Part shown: positions 27,531 to 36,004 of the stretch, one piece after another
Position numbering within the stretch: the stretch's first letter is position 1
How the letters are laid out: the number at the start of each line of letters is the position of its first letter
Assembly: GCF_049896245.1 (NCBI RefSeq)
Contig: NZ_JAFCTX010000008.1
Span: 85,588 to 149,587 of the forward strand
From: Cypionkella sp049896245
Lineage (GTDB): Bacteria; Pseudomonadota; Alphaproteobacteria; Rhodobacterales; Rhodobacteraceae
Reading direction: 5' to 3'
DNA: 64,000 nt
Notes under the pieces: generated by a model
Database searches by the model: none
The model's input: the letters and a program-made list of their open reading frames with translations, nothing else
What the model was told of the DNA's origin: nothing
Translations under genes and position numbers: made by a program

Positions 27531-28127
27531 TTAGGAAATCTCGCTGCCCTTGGTCGCGGAATGGCTCAGCAATCCCATCACATATCCCGCCACCGAGCGG
27601 AAACACACCACGGTAAAGCCATCACCATCGCGCCAGAACGCCGCAGCCACCTGCGCCGCGCGGGTGCGGCGCAATTCCTTCGGCCCCAATGTGGCGAAAT
27701 CCACCGGGGACAGCTTGGCCAACACCTGATCCGCCTTGGCTCCCTCCACCCGGAACACCGCGCGGGCATCCGACAAGGTTACCGCCAGATGATGCTGGCC
27801 GCGCAAAGCCTCGGCAATCGCCGCCAAAGCCGCGTCGGTCTCGCCGTAAGGCAGCAGCAGCAGATATTCGTCCGGGCTCATCCAGCCCGCCGCTTTTTCG
27901 CCCGCAATTTCAATCTGGCGCTGCGCAGGCACAGCCGTCCCCGCCGCCGCCATGATCGCCGCTGCCAGTCCCGGCAGATCAGCTTTGGCGCGCAATGAAA
28001 TCATCCCCACTGGGCCAATTTCCCGCACCTTGGCAAAGCCATCAAACGAGGCATGACCAATGGCGCTGACAGGTTTGGCCCCGGCGATCTGGGCGCCGGC
28101 GATCTGGTCACTGACTGCATCAGACAT
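27531..28127 (-). CDS. soxG: sarcosine oxidase gamma subunit
   Basis: A 198-residue subunit of heterotetrameric sarcosine oxidase. It resembles the tetrahydrofolate-linked GcvT fold (PVGMISLRAKADLPGLA, GWMSPDEYLLLLP, LSPVDFATLGPKELRRTRAAQ). The start at 28127 has GGGAGAAG upstream, and it overlaps the soxA 3' end by 8 bases. It completes the soxDAG transcription unit. Confidence 0.95.
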   Translation of the reverse strand: MSDAVSDQIAGAQIAGAKPVSAIGHASFDGFAKVREIGPVGMISLRAKADLPGLAAAIMAAAGTAVPAQRQIEIAGEKAAGWMSPDEYLLLLPYGETDAALAAIAEALRGQHHLAVTLSDARAVFRVEGAKADQVLAKLSPVDFATLGPKELRRTRAAQVAAAFWRDGDGFTVVCFRSVAGYVMGLLSHSATKGSEIS

Positions 28128-31100
28128 TATTCTTCTCCCCGTCTTTGTCATAGAACACCGGATCAACCACGCGGGCCTTCACCACGCCGCCGGTGATCGT
28201 GGTAAACTCCACCACATCGCCAAGCCGCTCCATGCCGCCCTTGATCAACCCCATCGCAATGCCCTTTTTCAAGGTCGGCGAGAAGTAGGTCGAGGTCACC
28301 CGGCCTTGGGTATTGCCCTGCCCATTGGCATTCTTACCCGGCGAAGGAATATAAGCGCCGTCCTGAATAACCGAGCCGTCCAGAGTCTCAAACCCGGCCA
28401 GCTTCCAACGGTCGTGCGAGGCCAGATAGGTCCGCTCTTGCCCGCGCTTGCCAAGGTAATCTGCCTTCTTCTTCGAAATCGCCCAGCCCAGGTTCAAATC
28501 CTGCGGAATGATGGTGCCATCGGTCTCATCGCCGATCATGATAAAGCCCTTTTCGGCCCGCATGATGTGCAACGCTTCAGTGCCATAAACCATCGCGCCA
28601 AACTCTGCGCCCGCTGCGTGCAAGGCCTCCCAGAACGCCAGCCCCATGCTTGCCGGAACCGCGACTTCATAGGACAATTCGCCCGAGAAACTGATCCTGT
28701 ACACCCGTGCAGGAAAGCCGCCCAAGGTGCCGTCGGCCCATTGCATGAACGGCAGGGTTTCCTTGGAAACATCCATTCCGCAGAGTTTCTCCAGCACTTT
28801 CCGAGCGTTAGGCCCGACAACCGCCACCTGAGCCAGCTGCTCGGTCACGTTGGCAGTATAGACCTGCCAATCCCACCACTCGCATTGCAGCCAATCTTCC
28901 ATCCAGGCATGGATACGATCCGCGCCACCGGATGTGGTGTGGCAAAGCCAGGTATCCTGATCAATCCGCGCCACCACGCCGTCATCCGACAGGAAACCTT
29001 GTTCCGAACACATCAGCCCATAACGGCATTTGCCAATCGGCAGAGTGCTCATCACGCCCGTGTAGAGCATATCCAGGAACCGCCCCGCATCCGGGCCCTT
29101 GACGATGATCTTGCCAAGCGTCGAGGCATCCAGCAGCCCCAGATTGCTGCGGGTGTTGATCACCTCACGATGCACCGCCTGCTCGTGGTTCTCGCCCGCA
29201 CGCGGGAAGGTGTAGGGCCTGCGCCACAGCCCGACGGGTTCAAAATACGAATGGTTCTTCTCATGCCACGCGTGCATCGGCGTCTTGCGCAGGGGTTGGA
29301 AGATATCCCCGCGAGATTCCCCCGCCAAAGCCCCCAAAGTGACCGGCGCATAAGGCGGGCGGAAGGTGGTAGTGCCCACCTGCGGAATTTCTTCATGTAA
29401 CGCATCAGCTAGAACAGCCAGACCATTGATATTGCTCAGCTTACCCTGATCTGTTGCCATGCCCAAAGTGGTGTAACGCTTGGTATGCTCGACCGAAGTA
29501 TAGCCCTCCCGCGCAGCCAGTTGCACGTCAGACACCTTCACATCGTTCTGATAATCCAGCCACATCTTGGCCTTCAACGCCGGACCCGCGCCCTGCGGCA
29601 TGATCCAGACCGCTTCCATATCCGCTTCGGGTGCCGCATCGGCCACAGCCGCCTTAGCCTCGGCCTTAAAGCCCGCCGCAATCGCCGCCGCAGCCCCACC
29701 TTTGGCACCGCAAACCAAAGCCTCAGCCGCCGTCATCGCGCCATTGGCATTGCCGACAGGCACCACCATCGCCAGACCATCCGCGCCAGTCGGCGGACGC
29801 GTTGCATCAGGGCGGAAATGCGCATGGGTCTTGTCCCAGATCAGCTTGCCGCCGCAATGGCTCCACAGATGCACGACAGGCGACCAGCCGCCCGACATCG
29901 CCACTGCATCGCAGGAAATCTCTTCCAGAACAGCGCCTTCACCGGCTTGCACACAGAGCGACACCCCGGTGACACGCTTGCCACCCTTGACGTTGGCAAT
30001 CGCCTTACCAGCCTCAACCCGGATGCCCATCGCCCGCGCTTTCGCAGGCAGATCACCCATAATGCTCGCCCGCGCATCCACAATACACGGTACCGACAGC
30101 CCCGCCTGCACCAGCGCAATCGCGGTGCGGTAGGCGTCGTCGTTGTTGGTCACAACCACGGTGCGATCACCCGGAGACACCGCGTAATTCACCACATACT
30201 CGCGCACCGACCCCGCCAGCATCACGCCGGGAATATCGTTGCCTGCAAACGACAACGGCCGCTCAATCGCCCCCGTCGCTGTGACAATCTGGGCCGCCCG
30301 AATACGCCACAGCCGATGCTTCGGCCGTCCATCGCCCGGCGTCGTGTCGGCGACCTTCTCTTCGGCCAGCACATAGCCGTGGTCATACACCCCCGCACCC
30401 ATCGTGCGCAGACGCATCGTCACATTGTCCATAGCGGCAAGGGCTTGCACGGCAGAGTTGATCCAGATGTCCGCTGGCTGACCCTCAATCACATCGCCAT
30501 CGACAGGCGCACGCCCGCCCCAATGTGCGGATTGTTCCAGCAGCATCACCCGCGCACCCGAAGCGCCCGCGACCAGCGCCGCCTGCAAACCCGCAATGCC
30601 GCCACCCAGAATCAGCACATCGCAAAAGCTGTAGGTATACTCATAACGATCCGCATCCCGCACGGTTGGGGCCTTGCCCAGACCAGCCGAGCGGCGGATG
30701 ATCGGCTCGAACACATGTTTCCACGCAGCCCGCGGCCACATGAAGGTCTTGTAGTAAAAGCCCCCCGGCAGAAACCGTGCAAGCGTGTTGTTGATCACGC
30801 CGACATCGAATTCCAACGAGGGCCAGTGGTTCTGGCTGGCGGCTTCCAGCCCATCAAACAGTTCCGTGGTGGTCACGCGCTGGTTCGGCTCAAACCGACC
30901 ATCGCGGCCCAAACCCACAATCGCATTGGGTTCTTCCGGCCCCGCCGCCACCAACCCACGCGGGCGGTGATATTTGAAACTGCGGCCCAGCAGAATCTGG
31001 TCATTGGCAAGCAGCGCCGCCGCCAGAGTATCCCCCGCCAAGCCGCGCAACTTCTTGCCGTTAAACGAAAATTCCTGCGGTGCGGCGCGGTCGATCAACC

Positions 31101-31128
31101 GGCCACCTTTTGAGAGACGGGTGCTCAT
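28120..31128 (-). CDS. soxA: sarcosine oxidase alpha subunit
   Basis: A 1002-residue subunit that binds NAD and tetrahydrofolate. The N-terminus has a 2Fe-2S-like fold remnant (FNGKKLRGLAGDTLAAALLA). A dinucleotide-binding domain follows (VLILGGGIAGLQAALVAG), then a C-terminal GcvT-like domain that accepts the formaldehyde unit. The complex demethylates sarcosine to glycine, giving hydrogen peroxide and methylene-tetrahydrofolate. It overlaps soxD by 4 bases and soxG by 8 bases. Confidence 0.97.
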   Translation of the reverse strand: MSTRLSKGGRLIDRAAPQEFSFNGKKLRGLAGDTLAAALLANDQILLGRSFKYHRPRGLVAAGPEEPNAIVGLGRDGRFEPNQRVTTTELFDGLEAASQNHWPSLEFDVGVINNTLARFLPGGFYYKTFMWPRAAWKHVFEPIIRRSAGLGKAPTVRDADRYEYTYSFCDVLILGGGIAGLQAALVAGASGARVMLLEQSAHWGGRAPVDGDVIEGQPADIWINSAVQALAAMDNVTMRLRTMGAGVYDHGYVLAEEKVADTTPGDGRPKHRLWRIRAAQIVTATGAIERPLSFAGNDIPGVMLAGSVREYVVNYAVSPGDRTVVVTNNDDAYRTAIALVQAGLSVPCIVDARASIMGDLPAKARAMGIRVEAGKAIANVKGGKRVTGVSLCVQAGEGAVLEEISCDAVAMSGGWSPVVHLWSHCGGKLIWDKTHAHFRPDATRPPTGADGLAMVVPVGNANGAMTAAEALVCGAKGGAAAAIAAGFKAEAKAAVADAAPEADMEAVWIMPQGAGPALKAKMWLDYQNDVKVSDVQLAAREGYTSVEHTKRYTTLGMATDQGKLSNINGLAVLADALHEEIPQVGTTTFRPPYAPVTLGALAGESRGDIFQPLRKTPMHAWHEKNHSYFEPVGLWRRPYTFPRAGENHEQAVHREVINTRSNLGLLDASTLGKIIVKGPDAGRFLDMLYTGVMSTLPIGKCRYGLMCSEQGFLSDDGVVARIDQDTWLCHTTSGGADRIHAWMEDWLQCEWWDWQVYTANVTEQLAQVAVVGPNARKVLEKLCGMDVSKETLPFMQWADGTLGGFPARVYRISFSGELSYEVAVPASMGLAFWEALHAAGAEFGAMVYGTEALHIMRAEKGFIMIGDETDGTIIPQDLNLGWAISKKKADYLGKRGQERTYLASHDRWKLAGFETLDGSVIQDGAYIPSPGKNANGQGNTQGRVTSTYFSPTLKKGIAMGLIKGGMERLGDVVEFTTITGGVVKARVVDPVFYDKDGEKNNV

Positions 31129-31448
31129 TTGTAACCCTTCCAGTCCGGCCGCTTGGCCTTGATCTTGTCTTGCAACTCAGCAGGCGGAGCCGAAGACTGC
31201 GCCGCATAAGTGCCGAACACCTCCAAAGTGTTGGTGTCCCGCGCCGCCAAAAACCACTTGCCGCAGCCATAAACGTGCCGCCAGCGTTCAAAATGCACCC
31301 CCTTGGGGTTTTTGCGCGCGAACATGTAATCTTCAAACTCGGTGTCCGAAGACCCCGGCCCAAAGCGCTTGAGATGCGCCTCATAGCCCGGCGTCAGTTC
31401 GGTTTCTTCGGCTTTGACGCCGCAATACGGACATTCCAGAATCAGCAT
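31125..31448 (-). CDS. soxD: sarcosine oxidase delta subunit
   Basis: A 107-residue zinc-binding subunit. The N-terminal CPYCG and the later HFERWRHVYGCGKWF supply Cys and His ligands. It is normally encoded directly after soxB. Here more than 1.1 kb and two unrelated genes intervene, and the nearest upstream element is a terminator (31501-31526). A promoter for soxDAG should therefore lie in the roughly 50 bases before its start, or read-through must occur. Confidence 0.96.
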   Translation of the reverse strand: MLILECPYCGVKAEETELTPGYEAHLKRFGPGSSDTEFEDYMFARKNPKGVHFERWRHVYGCGKWFLAARDTNTLEVFGTYAAQSSAPPAELQDKIKAKRPDWKGYK

Positions 31449-31500
31449 AGCGTCATCCCTGTTGGCAATTTGGGCGCAGGGGTCTGCGCAAACGAGAAAA

Positions 31501-31526
31501 GGGCGGACACCGCACGGTGTCCGCCC
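31501..31526 (-). terminator. intrinsic terminator inside the sox gene cluster
   Basis: A perfect 12-bp stem (GGGCGGACACCG pairing with CGGTGTCCGCCC) with a 2-base CA loop. On the minus strand it is followed by TTTTCTCG. It lies between the repeat-protein gene and soxD. Confidence 0.85.
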
Positions 31527-31565
31527 AAATTGGTCAGATCAAAGCCAGCCCGCAGGCCCGCAGTG

Positions 31566-31928
31566 TTACGGGTTGGCAGGTGCTGCCGGAGGTGTGGCAG
31601 GTGCCGGGTCAGCGGGCGCAGGCGTGACAGGATCAGCAGGCGCAGGGGTGACCGGATCGGCAGGGGCCGGGGTGACGGGGTCAGCCGGGGCTGGTGCGAC
31701 AGGGTCAGCAGGTGCTGGAGCCACTGGATCAGCCGGAGCTGGCGTAGGCGTTTCCACCGTGACGGAGTTGGTCGTGCCGCCGTTGTCAACAGCCTTGGGC
31801 GCGCCTTGGCCGAACACAAACCACAACAGCAGCGCGACTGCGGCGACAAGACCGCCGACGATGAAACCGGTGTTGCTGGATTTGGGGACGGTCGTGTTAC
31901 GCTCGGGTGGGCGATATTGGTCAGACAT
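31566..31928 (-). CDS. membrane protein with PADPV tandem repeats
   Basis: A 120-residue protein. It has a short polar start (MSDQYRPPERNTTVPKS), one transmembrane helix (GFIVGGLVAAVALLLWFVFG) and then a Pro/Ala tail. The tail consists of six to seven copies of an eight-residue unit, APADPV(A/T)P. AAGGAGA precedes the ATG. The repeat DNA (about 31600-31735) is nearly identical from unit to unit, so copy number may vary between strains. Rigid Pro-rich tails of this type often extend into the periplasm. No function was recognised. Confidence 0.7.
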   Translation of the reverse strand: MSDQYRPPERNTTVPKSSNTGFIVGGLVAAVALLLWFVFGQGAPKAVDNGGTTNSVTVETPTPAPADPVAPAPADPVAPAPADPVTPAPADPVTPAPADPVTPAPADPAPATPPAAPANP

Positions 31929-32010
31929 GATGCAGTCTCCTTGCAGAAGGTATCTGGCAAGGTAACGCGGCTGTGCGCGTTTTGGTTCCGTGGGGGGGAG
32001 GAGGCTAGCA

Positions 32011-32562
32011 TCAGTGTGCGACTCCAAAAAAAAGATCGCCGAAACCCCATTGCATCGTAGCAATGACAACAATCAAGGCTTGAAGTCTGCCAGCGCGAAA
32101 AGCCACTTTCGTAACAAGCGCATCAGCGGCAAGGCCACGTTGGACGTTTAGGGCGTTTGCTGCTTCCCACTCACCCAAAGGAAATTGGCCTGTTGCAGCC
32201 GAATGACGCAACATTTTTTCGTCAGCCAAACCCGAAACCGCATTCGGCAAGTTCAGCGACAACTGCTCAAAAAGCTCCTTAACGGCAAATGTTAGTAGCG
32301 TGTTGTTATCTAGAGCCACACGAACAGCTTCTGCCTGATAATTTACCTGATCACTTGTTCGTTGTAACTTCTCATGCAGCCCAACGGGATATGGTAGTGC
32401 ATGAGAAATAGATGCAAAGTAATCTACCGCCACAGCAGTTCCCATCGCACCTAGGCGTGCGAACATTGGACCATTTCCAGACCAAAAATATACCGCAGAT
32501 ATTACCAACCAGAGAGCAATCGCTCCCATGCCGACAACATCAACAACTTTGGCTCTTTCCAT
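32011..32562 (-). CDS. hypothetical membrane protein within the sox cluster
   Basis: A 183-residue protein with hydrophobic spans near the N-terminus (VVDVVGMGAIALWLVISAVYFW) and at the end (LQALIVVIATMQWGFGDLFFG). The helical middle is polar. Its ATG overlaps the soxB stop by one base, so it is translationally coupled to soxB. The base composition is visibly less GC-rich and the codons less biased than in the sox genes, hinting at recent acquisition. No family was recognised, and it is not a known part of sarcosine oxidase. Confidence 0.65.
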   Translation of the reverse strand: MERAKVVDVVGMGAIALWLVISAVYFWSGNGPMFARLGAMGTAVAVDYFASISHALPYPVGLHEKLQRTSDQVNYQAEAVRVALDNNTLLTFAVKELFEQLSLNLPNAVSGLADEKMLRHSAATGQFPLGEWEAANALNVQRGLAADALVTKVAFRAGRLQALIVVIATMQWGFGDLFFGVAH

Positions 32563-33809
32563 CAATGCGCCACCCCAGCCGCGACGCTTTCATCAATGAA
32601 CTGGCCTTCCTTGAATCGCCACATGTTGAACGCCTCGGCCAAAGCCCCTGGCTCGCCTTTCGCCATCAGCTCGGCCATCGCCCAGCCTGATCCCGGAATG
32701 GCCTTGAAGCCGCCCGTGCCCCAGCCGCAGTTGATGAAGCAATTCCTCAGCGGCGTCTTTGAGATGATCGGCGAGCGGTCGCCAGTCATATCGACGATCC
32801 CGCCCCATTGCCGCAGCATTTTCAGGCGGCTGATCATCGGGAAAGTCTCGATCAGCGCGCGCAGGGTTTCCTCGATATGGTGGAACGAGCCGCGCTGGGT
32901 GAAGTTGTTGAAGCCGTCGGTGCCGCCACCGATCACCATCTCACCCTTGTCGGATTGCGACATATAGCCGTGCACGGTGTTGGCCATCACCACCACATCC
33001 ATGCAGGGCTTGATCGGCTCGGACACCATCGCCTGCAACGCCACAGCCTCAATCGGCAGACGGAACCCGGCCATTTCAGCGACCTGCCCCGAATGGCCCG
33101 CCACCACAACGCCCAGTTTCTTGCAGCCGATGAAGCCCTTCGAAGTTTCAACTCCGGTCACGACCCCAGCTTCCGAGGTCACACCCTTAACCTCGCATTG
33201 CTGGATAATATCCATGCCCATGTCGGAACAGGCCCGCGCGTAACCCCAAGCCACCGCATCATGCCGCGCTGTGCCACCGCGCGCCTGATATAAAGCGCCC
33301 AAAATCGGATAGCGCGGCCCGTCAATGTTGATAATCGGCACCAGTTCCTTGACCCGCTGCGGCGAAATCCACTCGGTTGCGACACCCTGCATGTTGTTGG
33401 CGTGGACCGTGCGCAGATAGCCGCGCACCTCGTGATGGGTCTGGCCCAGCATCAGCAGGCCACGCGGGCTGAACATCACGTTATAGTTCAGATCCTGGCT
33501 CATCGTCTCATAGAGCGACCGCGCCTTTTCATAGATCGCAGCTGAGGGATCTTGCAGGTAGTTGGAGCGGATGATCGTGGTATTGCGCCCGGTGTTGCCA
33601 CCGCCCAGCCAACCCTTTTCGATGATCGCCACATTGGTGATGCCGAAATTCTTGCCAAGGTAGTAGGCGGTCGCCAAGCCATGCCCGCCCGCGCCCACGA
33701 TGATCACATCATAGTGTTTTTTCGGCGCAGGGGCGGCCCACGCGCGCTCCCATCCAAGGTGATTGTTCAGCGCCTGCTTGGCGATGGCGAAAACCGAATA
33801 GCGTTTCAT
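32562..33809 (-). CDS. soxB: sarcosine oxidase beta subunit
   Basis: A 415-residue flavoprotein subunit that holds FAD and covalent FMN. The dinucleotide fold is DVIIVGAGGHGLATAYYLG. The segment ARGGTARHDAVAWGYARA carries the His expected to bind FMN covalently. The C-terminal FAD site is GWGTGGFKAIPGSGW. The length is normal for the family. It is the first sox gene, but soxDAG lie beyond two inserted genes. Confidence 0.97.
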   Translation of the reverse strand: MKRYSVFAIAKQALNNHLGWERAWAAPAPKKHYDVIIVGAGGHGLATAYYLGKNFGITNVAIIEKGWLGGGNTGRNTTIIRSNYLQDPSAAIYEKARSLYETMSQDLNYNVMFSPRGLLMLGQTHHEVRGYLRTVHANNMQGVATEWISPQRVKELVPIINIDGPRYPILGALYQARGGTARHDAVAWGYARACSDMGMDIIQQCEVKGVTSEAGVVTGVETSKGFIGCKKLGVVVAGHSGQVAEMAGFRLPIEAVALQAMVSEPIKPCMDVVVMANTVHGYMSQSDKGEMVIGGGTDGFNNFTQRGSFHHIEETLRALIETFPMISRLKMLRQWGGIVDMTGDRSPIISKTPLRNCFINCGWGTGGFKAIPGSGWAMAELMAKGEPGALAEAFNMWRFKEGQFIDESVAAGVAH

Positions 33810-33996
33810 GGGCTGGCCCCCCTATCTTGCGCTGCTTATCGCGTGATCCCTGCTTTTATCCCGCAACAGCAGCGGCACAATCGGGAAAATTGCGACATGA
33901 GTGGTGGTTTTGAACCCCTGTGCCCGGCTGCGGCAGAATCTCCCCTTTTGCGGGCCCGCCAAACCGCCTACATCGGGGCCAGCGGGTAAGGGGCGG

Positions 33997-35208
33997 ATGA
34001 TGCAGGATTGGTTTTTCTGGGCAGCGGTGACAGCCCTCTCGGTCGGCGTCGTGGCAATCCTGCTGCAAGCCTACCGCCGGGGCGATGCCAGCAGCGACAC
34101 TGACGCCGCCCTGAGAGTCTACCGCGATCAGTTGGCCGAGGTTGACCGCGACCTTGCCCGCGCGGTGATCTCAGCCCCAGAGGCCGAACGGGTAAAAACC
34201 GAAGTCTCGCGCCGCTTGCTGGATGCCGACCGTGCGCGGCAAACCCCTGCCGCAATCGGCGATGGCAAGCTTTGGCCCACGGCCGTTGCCCTGATCCTCG
34301 CCGCGATTGCCGCGCTTTACACCTATGACCGCATCGGAGCGCCCGGCTATGGCGATCTGCCGCTGACCGACCGACTGGCTCTGGCCGATCAAGCTTACCG
34401 TGATCGCCCGAGCCAAACCGCAGCCGAGGCCGCAGCCCCTGCACCTGCAGCCGCGCCAAAGCCCGATGCCGAATTCGCAGCCCTGATGGAAAAACTCCGC
34501 GCCGCCGTCACCGCCCATCCGGATGACCAGCAAGGCCTTGCTTTGCTAGCGAAAAACGAAGCCCAGCTTGGCAATTACATTGCCGCCCGCAAAGCGCAGG
34601 AACACCTGCTGACCCTGATGGGCGACAAAGCAACCGCCAATGATCACGCGGGTCTTGCGCAAACCATGATCTTTGCCGCCGGGGGCGAAGTCACGCCAGA
34701 AGCCGAAAAGCACCTGATCCGCGCTTTGGAATTGGACCCGACCAACCCGCTCGCCCGGTATTTCTCGGGCCTGATGTTCGCCGAAATTGGCCGCCCCGAC
34801 CGTGCCTTTGCGCTGTGGGAGCCACTGTTGCGCGAAGGCCCCGCCGATGCGCCTTGGATCACCCCCATTCGCGGCATGTTGCAACAAACCGCCGACGCCG
34901 CTGGCATCAAATACCAACTGCCAGCCGCCAAAGGCCCAAGCGCCGAAGATATTGCCAACGCAGACGGGATGTCGGCGGCAGATCGGCAAGACATGATCAA
35001 AGGCATGGTCGGTCAGTTGGAAACCCGGCTGAGGACCGAGGGCGGCCCGGTCGAGGAATGGGCGAAATTGATCACCTCTCTGGGCGTGATCGGTGAGAAA
35101 ACCCGCGCCAAAACCGCCTATGACAAGGCGCTGACCGTGTTCCAATCCGATGACACCGCCTTGGGGGCAATCGAAGCCGCAGCCTCCACTGCCGGGGTCA
35201 CGCCATGA
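33997..35208 (+). CDS. ccmI: CcmI cytochrome c maturation factor
   Basis: A 403-residue membrane protein that presents apocytochrome c to the heme ligation machinery. It has a first helix (FFWAAVTALSVGVVAILLQAY), a cytoplasmic loop containing VYRDQLAEVDRDLARAVIS, a second helix (LWPTAVALILAAIAALYTY) and a periplasmic TPR domain. In Rhodobacter the gene (cycH-like) is separate from the ccmABCDG operon, as here. An ATGATG gives two possible starts (33997, 34000). It overlaps ruvX by 4 bases. Confidence 0.93.
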   Translation: MMQDWFFWAAVTALSVGVVAILLQAYRRGDASSDTDAALRVYRDQLAEVDRDLARAVISAPEAERVKTEVSRRLLDADRARQTPAAIGDGKLWPTAVALILAAIAALYTYDRIGAPGYGDLPLTDRLALADQAYRDRPSQTAAEAAAPAPAAAPKPDAEFAALMEKLRAAVTAHPDDQQGLALLAKNEAQLGNYIAARKAQEHLLTLMGDKATANDHAGLAQTMIFAAGGEVTPEAEKHLIRALELDPTNPLARYFSGLMFAEIGRPDRAFALWEPLLREGPADAPWITPIRGMLQQTADAAGIKYQLPAAKGPSAEDIANADGMSAADRQDMIKGMVGQLETRLRTEGGPVEEWAKLITSLGVIGEKTRAKTAYDKALTVFQSDDTALGAIEAAASTAGVTP

Positions 35209-35711
35209 TCCTGACCGAGATCGCCGATTTTCTGGCCGCTCTGCCCCCCAACCGCGCCATCTGCGGCCTTGATCTGGGCGACAAAACCATCGGCATCGCG
35301 GTGTCCGATCTGCGCCGCAGCGTGGCCACCCCGATCCATACGCTGCGGCGCACGAAATTCACCACCGACGCCACCGAACTGCTGGCCGTGCTGACCGAGC
35401 GTAATATTGCCGGCATCATCCTTGGCCTGCCGCTGAACATGGACGGATCGGAAGGCCCGCGCGTGCAATCCACCCGCGCCTTTGCCCGCAATCTGATCAA
35501 ATTGACCGATCTGCCAATCAGCTTCTGGGATGAACGCCTGTCCACAGTCGCGGCTGAGCGCGCGCTGCTTGAAGGCGACACTTCACGCAAACGTCGGCGC
35601 GAGGTGATTGACCAAGTGGCTGCGGGCTATATCTTACAAGGCGTGTTGGATCGGCTAAACTACATGGGCAGAGCGCCCGCGCCGCCACGCAACGAGGCCG
35701 AAAATGGATGA
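35205..35711 (+). CDS. ruvX: RuvX/YqgF Holliday junction resolvase-like nuclease
   Basis: A 168-residue RNase H-fold protein. Conserved acidic motifs are visible: CGLDLGDKTIGIAVSD, GLPLNMDGSEGPR and WDERLSTVAAERAL. Family members process pre-16S rRNA or resolve Holliday junctions. The ATG overlaps the ccmI stop, and its 3' end overlaps the DUF1289 gene, so the three form a coupled unit. Confidence 0.95.
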   Translation: MILTEIADFLAALPPNRAICGLDLGDKTIGIAVSDLRRSVATPIHTLRRTKFTTDATELLAVLTERNIAGIILGLPLNMDGSEGPRVQSTRAFARNLIKLTDLPISFWDERLSTVAAERALLEGDTSRKRRREVIDQVAAGYILQGVLDRLNYMGRAPAPPRNEAENG

Positions 35712-35937
35712 AGTCTGGAAACGCGAAGAAGTTGAAAGCCCCTGCGTCAAGCTTTGCATCGTCCACCCCGAGGCTCGCATCTGCATCGGCTGTTACCGCA
35801 GCATTGATGAGATCGCAGGTTGGGGTCGTCTGACCCCCGCCCAACGCACAGCTATCATGGCCGAACTGCCCAGCCGCGCCGCAACTCTCACCAAACGCCG
35901 GGGGGGCCGCATGGCCCGCCTTGGCGGCAAAGATTGA
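35704..35937 (+). CDS. DUF1289 cysteine-containing small protein
   Basis: A 77-residue protein with the DUF1289 signature: SPCVKLCIVHPEARICIGC followed by RSIDEIAGW. Four cysteines in this arrangement suggest a metal or Fe-S site. The function is unknown. The start overlaps the ruvX end by 8 bases. The tail is basic (RRGGRMARLGGKD). Confidence 0.9.
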   Translation: MDEVWKREEVESPCVKLCIVHPEARICIGCYRSIDEIAGWGRLTPAQRTAIMAELPSRAATLTKRRGGRMARLGGKD

Positions 35938-36004
35938 CACGACTCGCAGGGTAGCCCAGCCTTGCCTCATATTTCGAAGCCGTTTTCAGCGATATGAGGT
36001 TGCC

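Noticed and set aside
29485..31113. 542-codon open frame antisense to soxA
   Set aside because: Basic, His/Arg-rich composition typical of antisense frames; soxA on the other strand is unambiguous.
31600..31740. Possible CRISPR-like direct repeats
   Set aside because: Units are contiguous without spacers and encode an in-frame Pro/Ala octapeptide.
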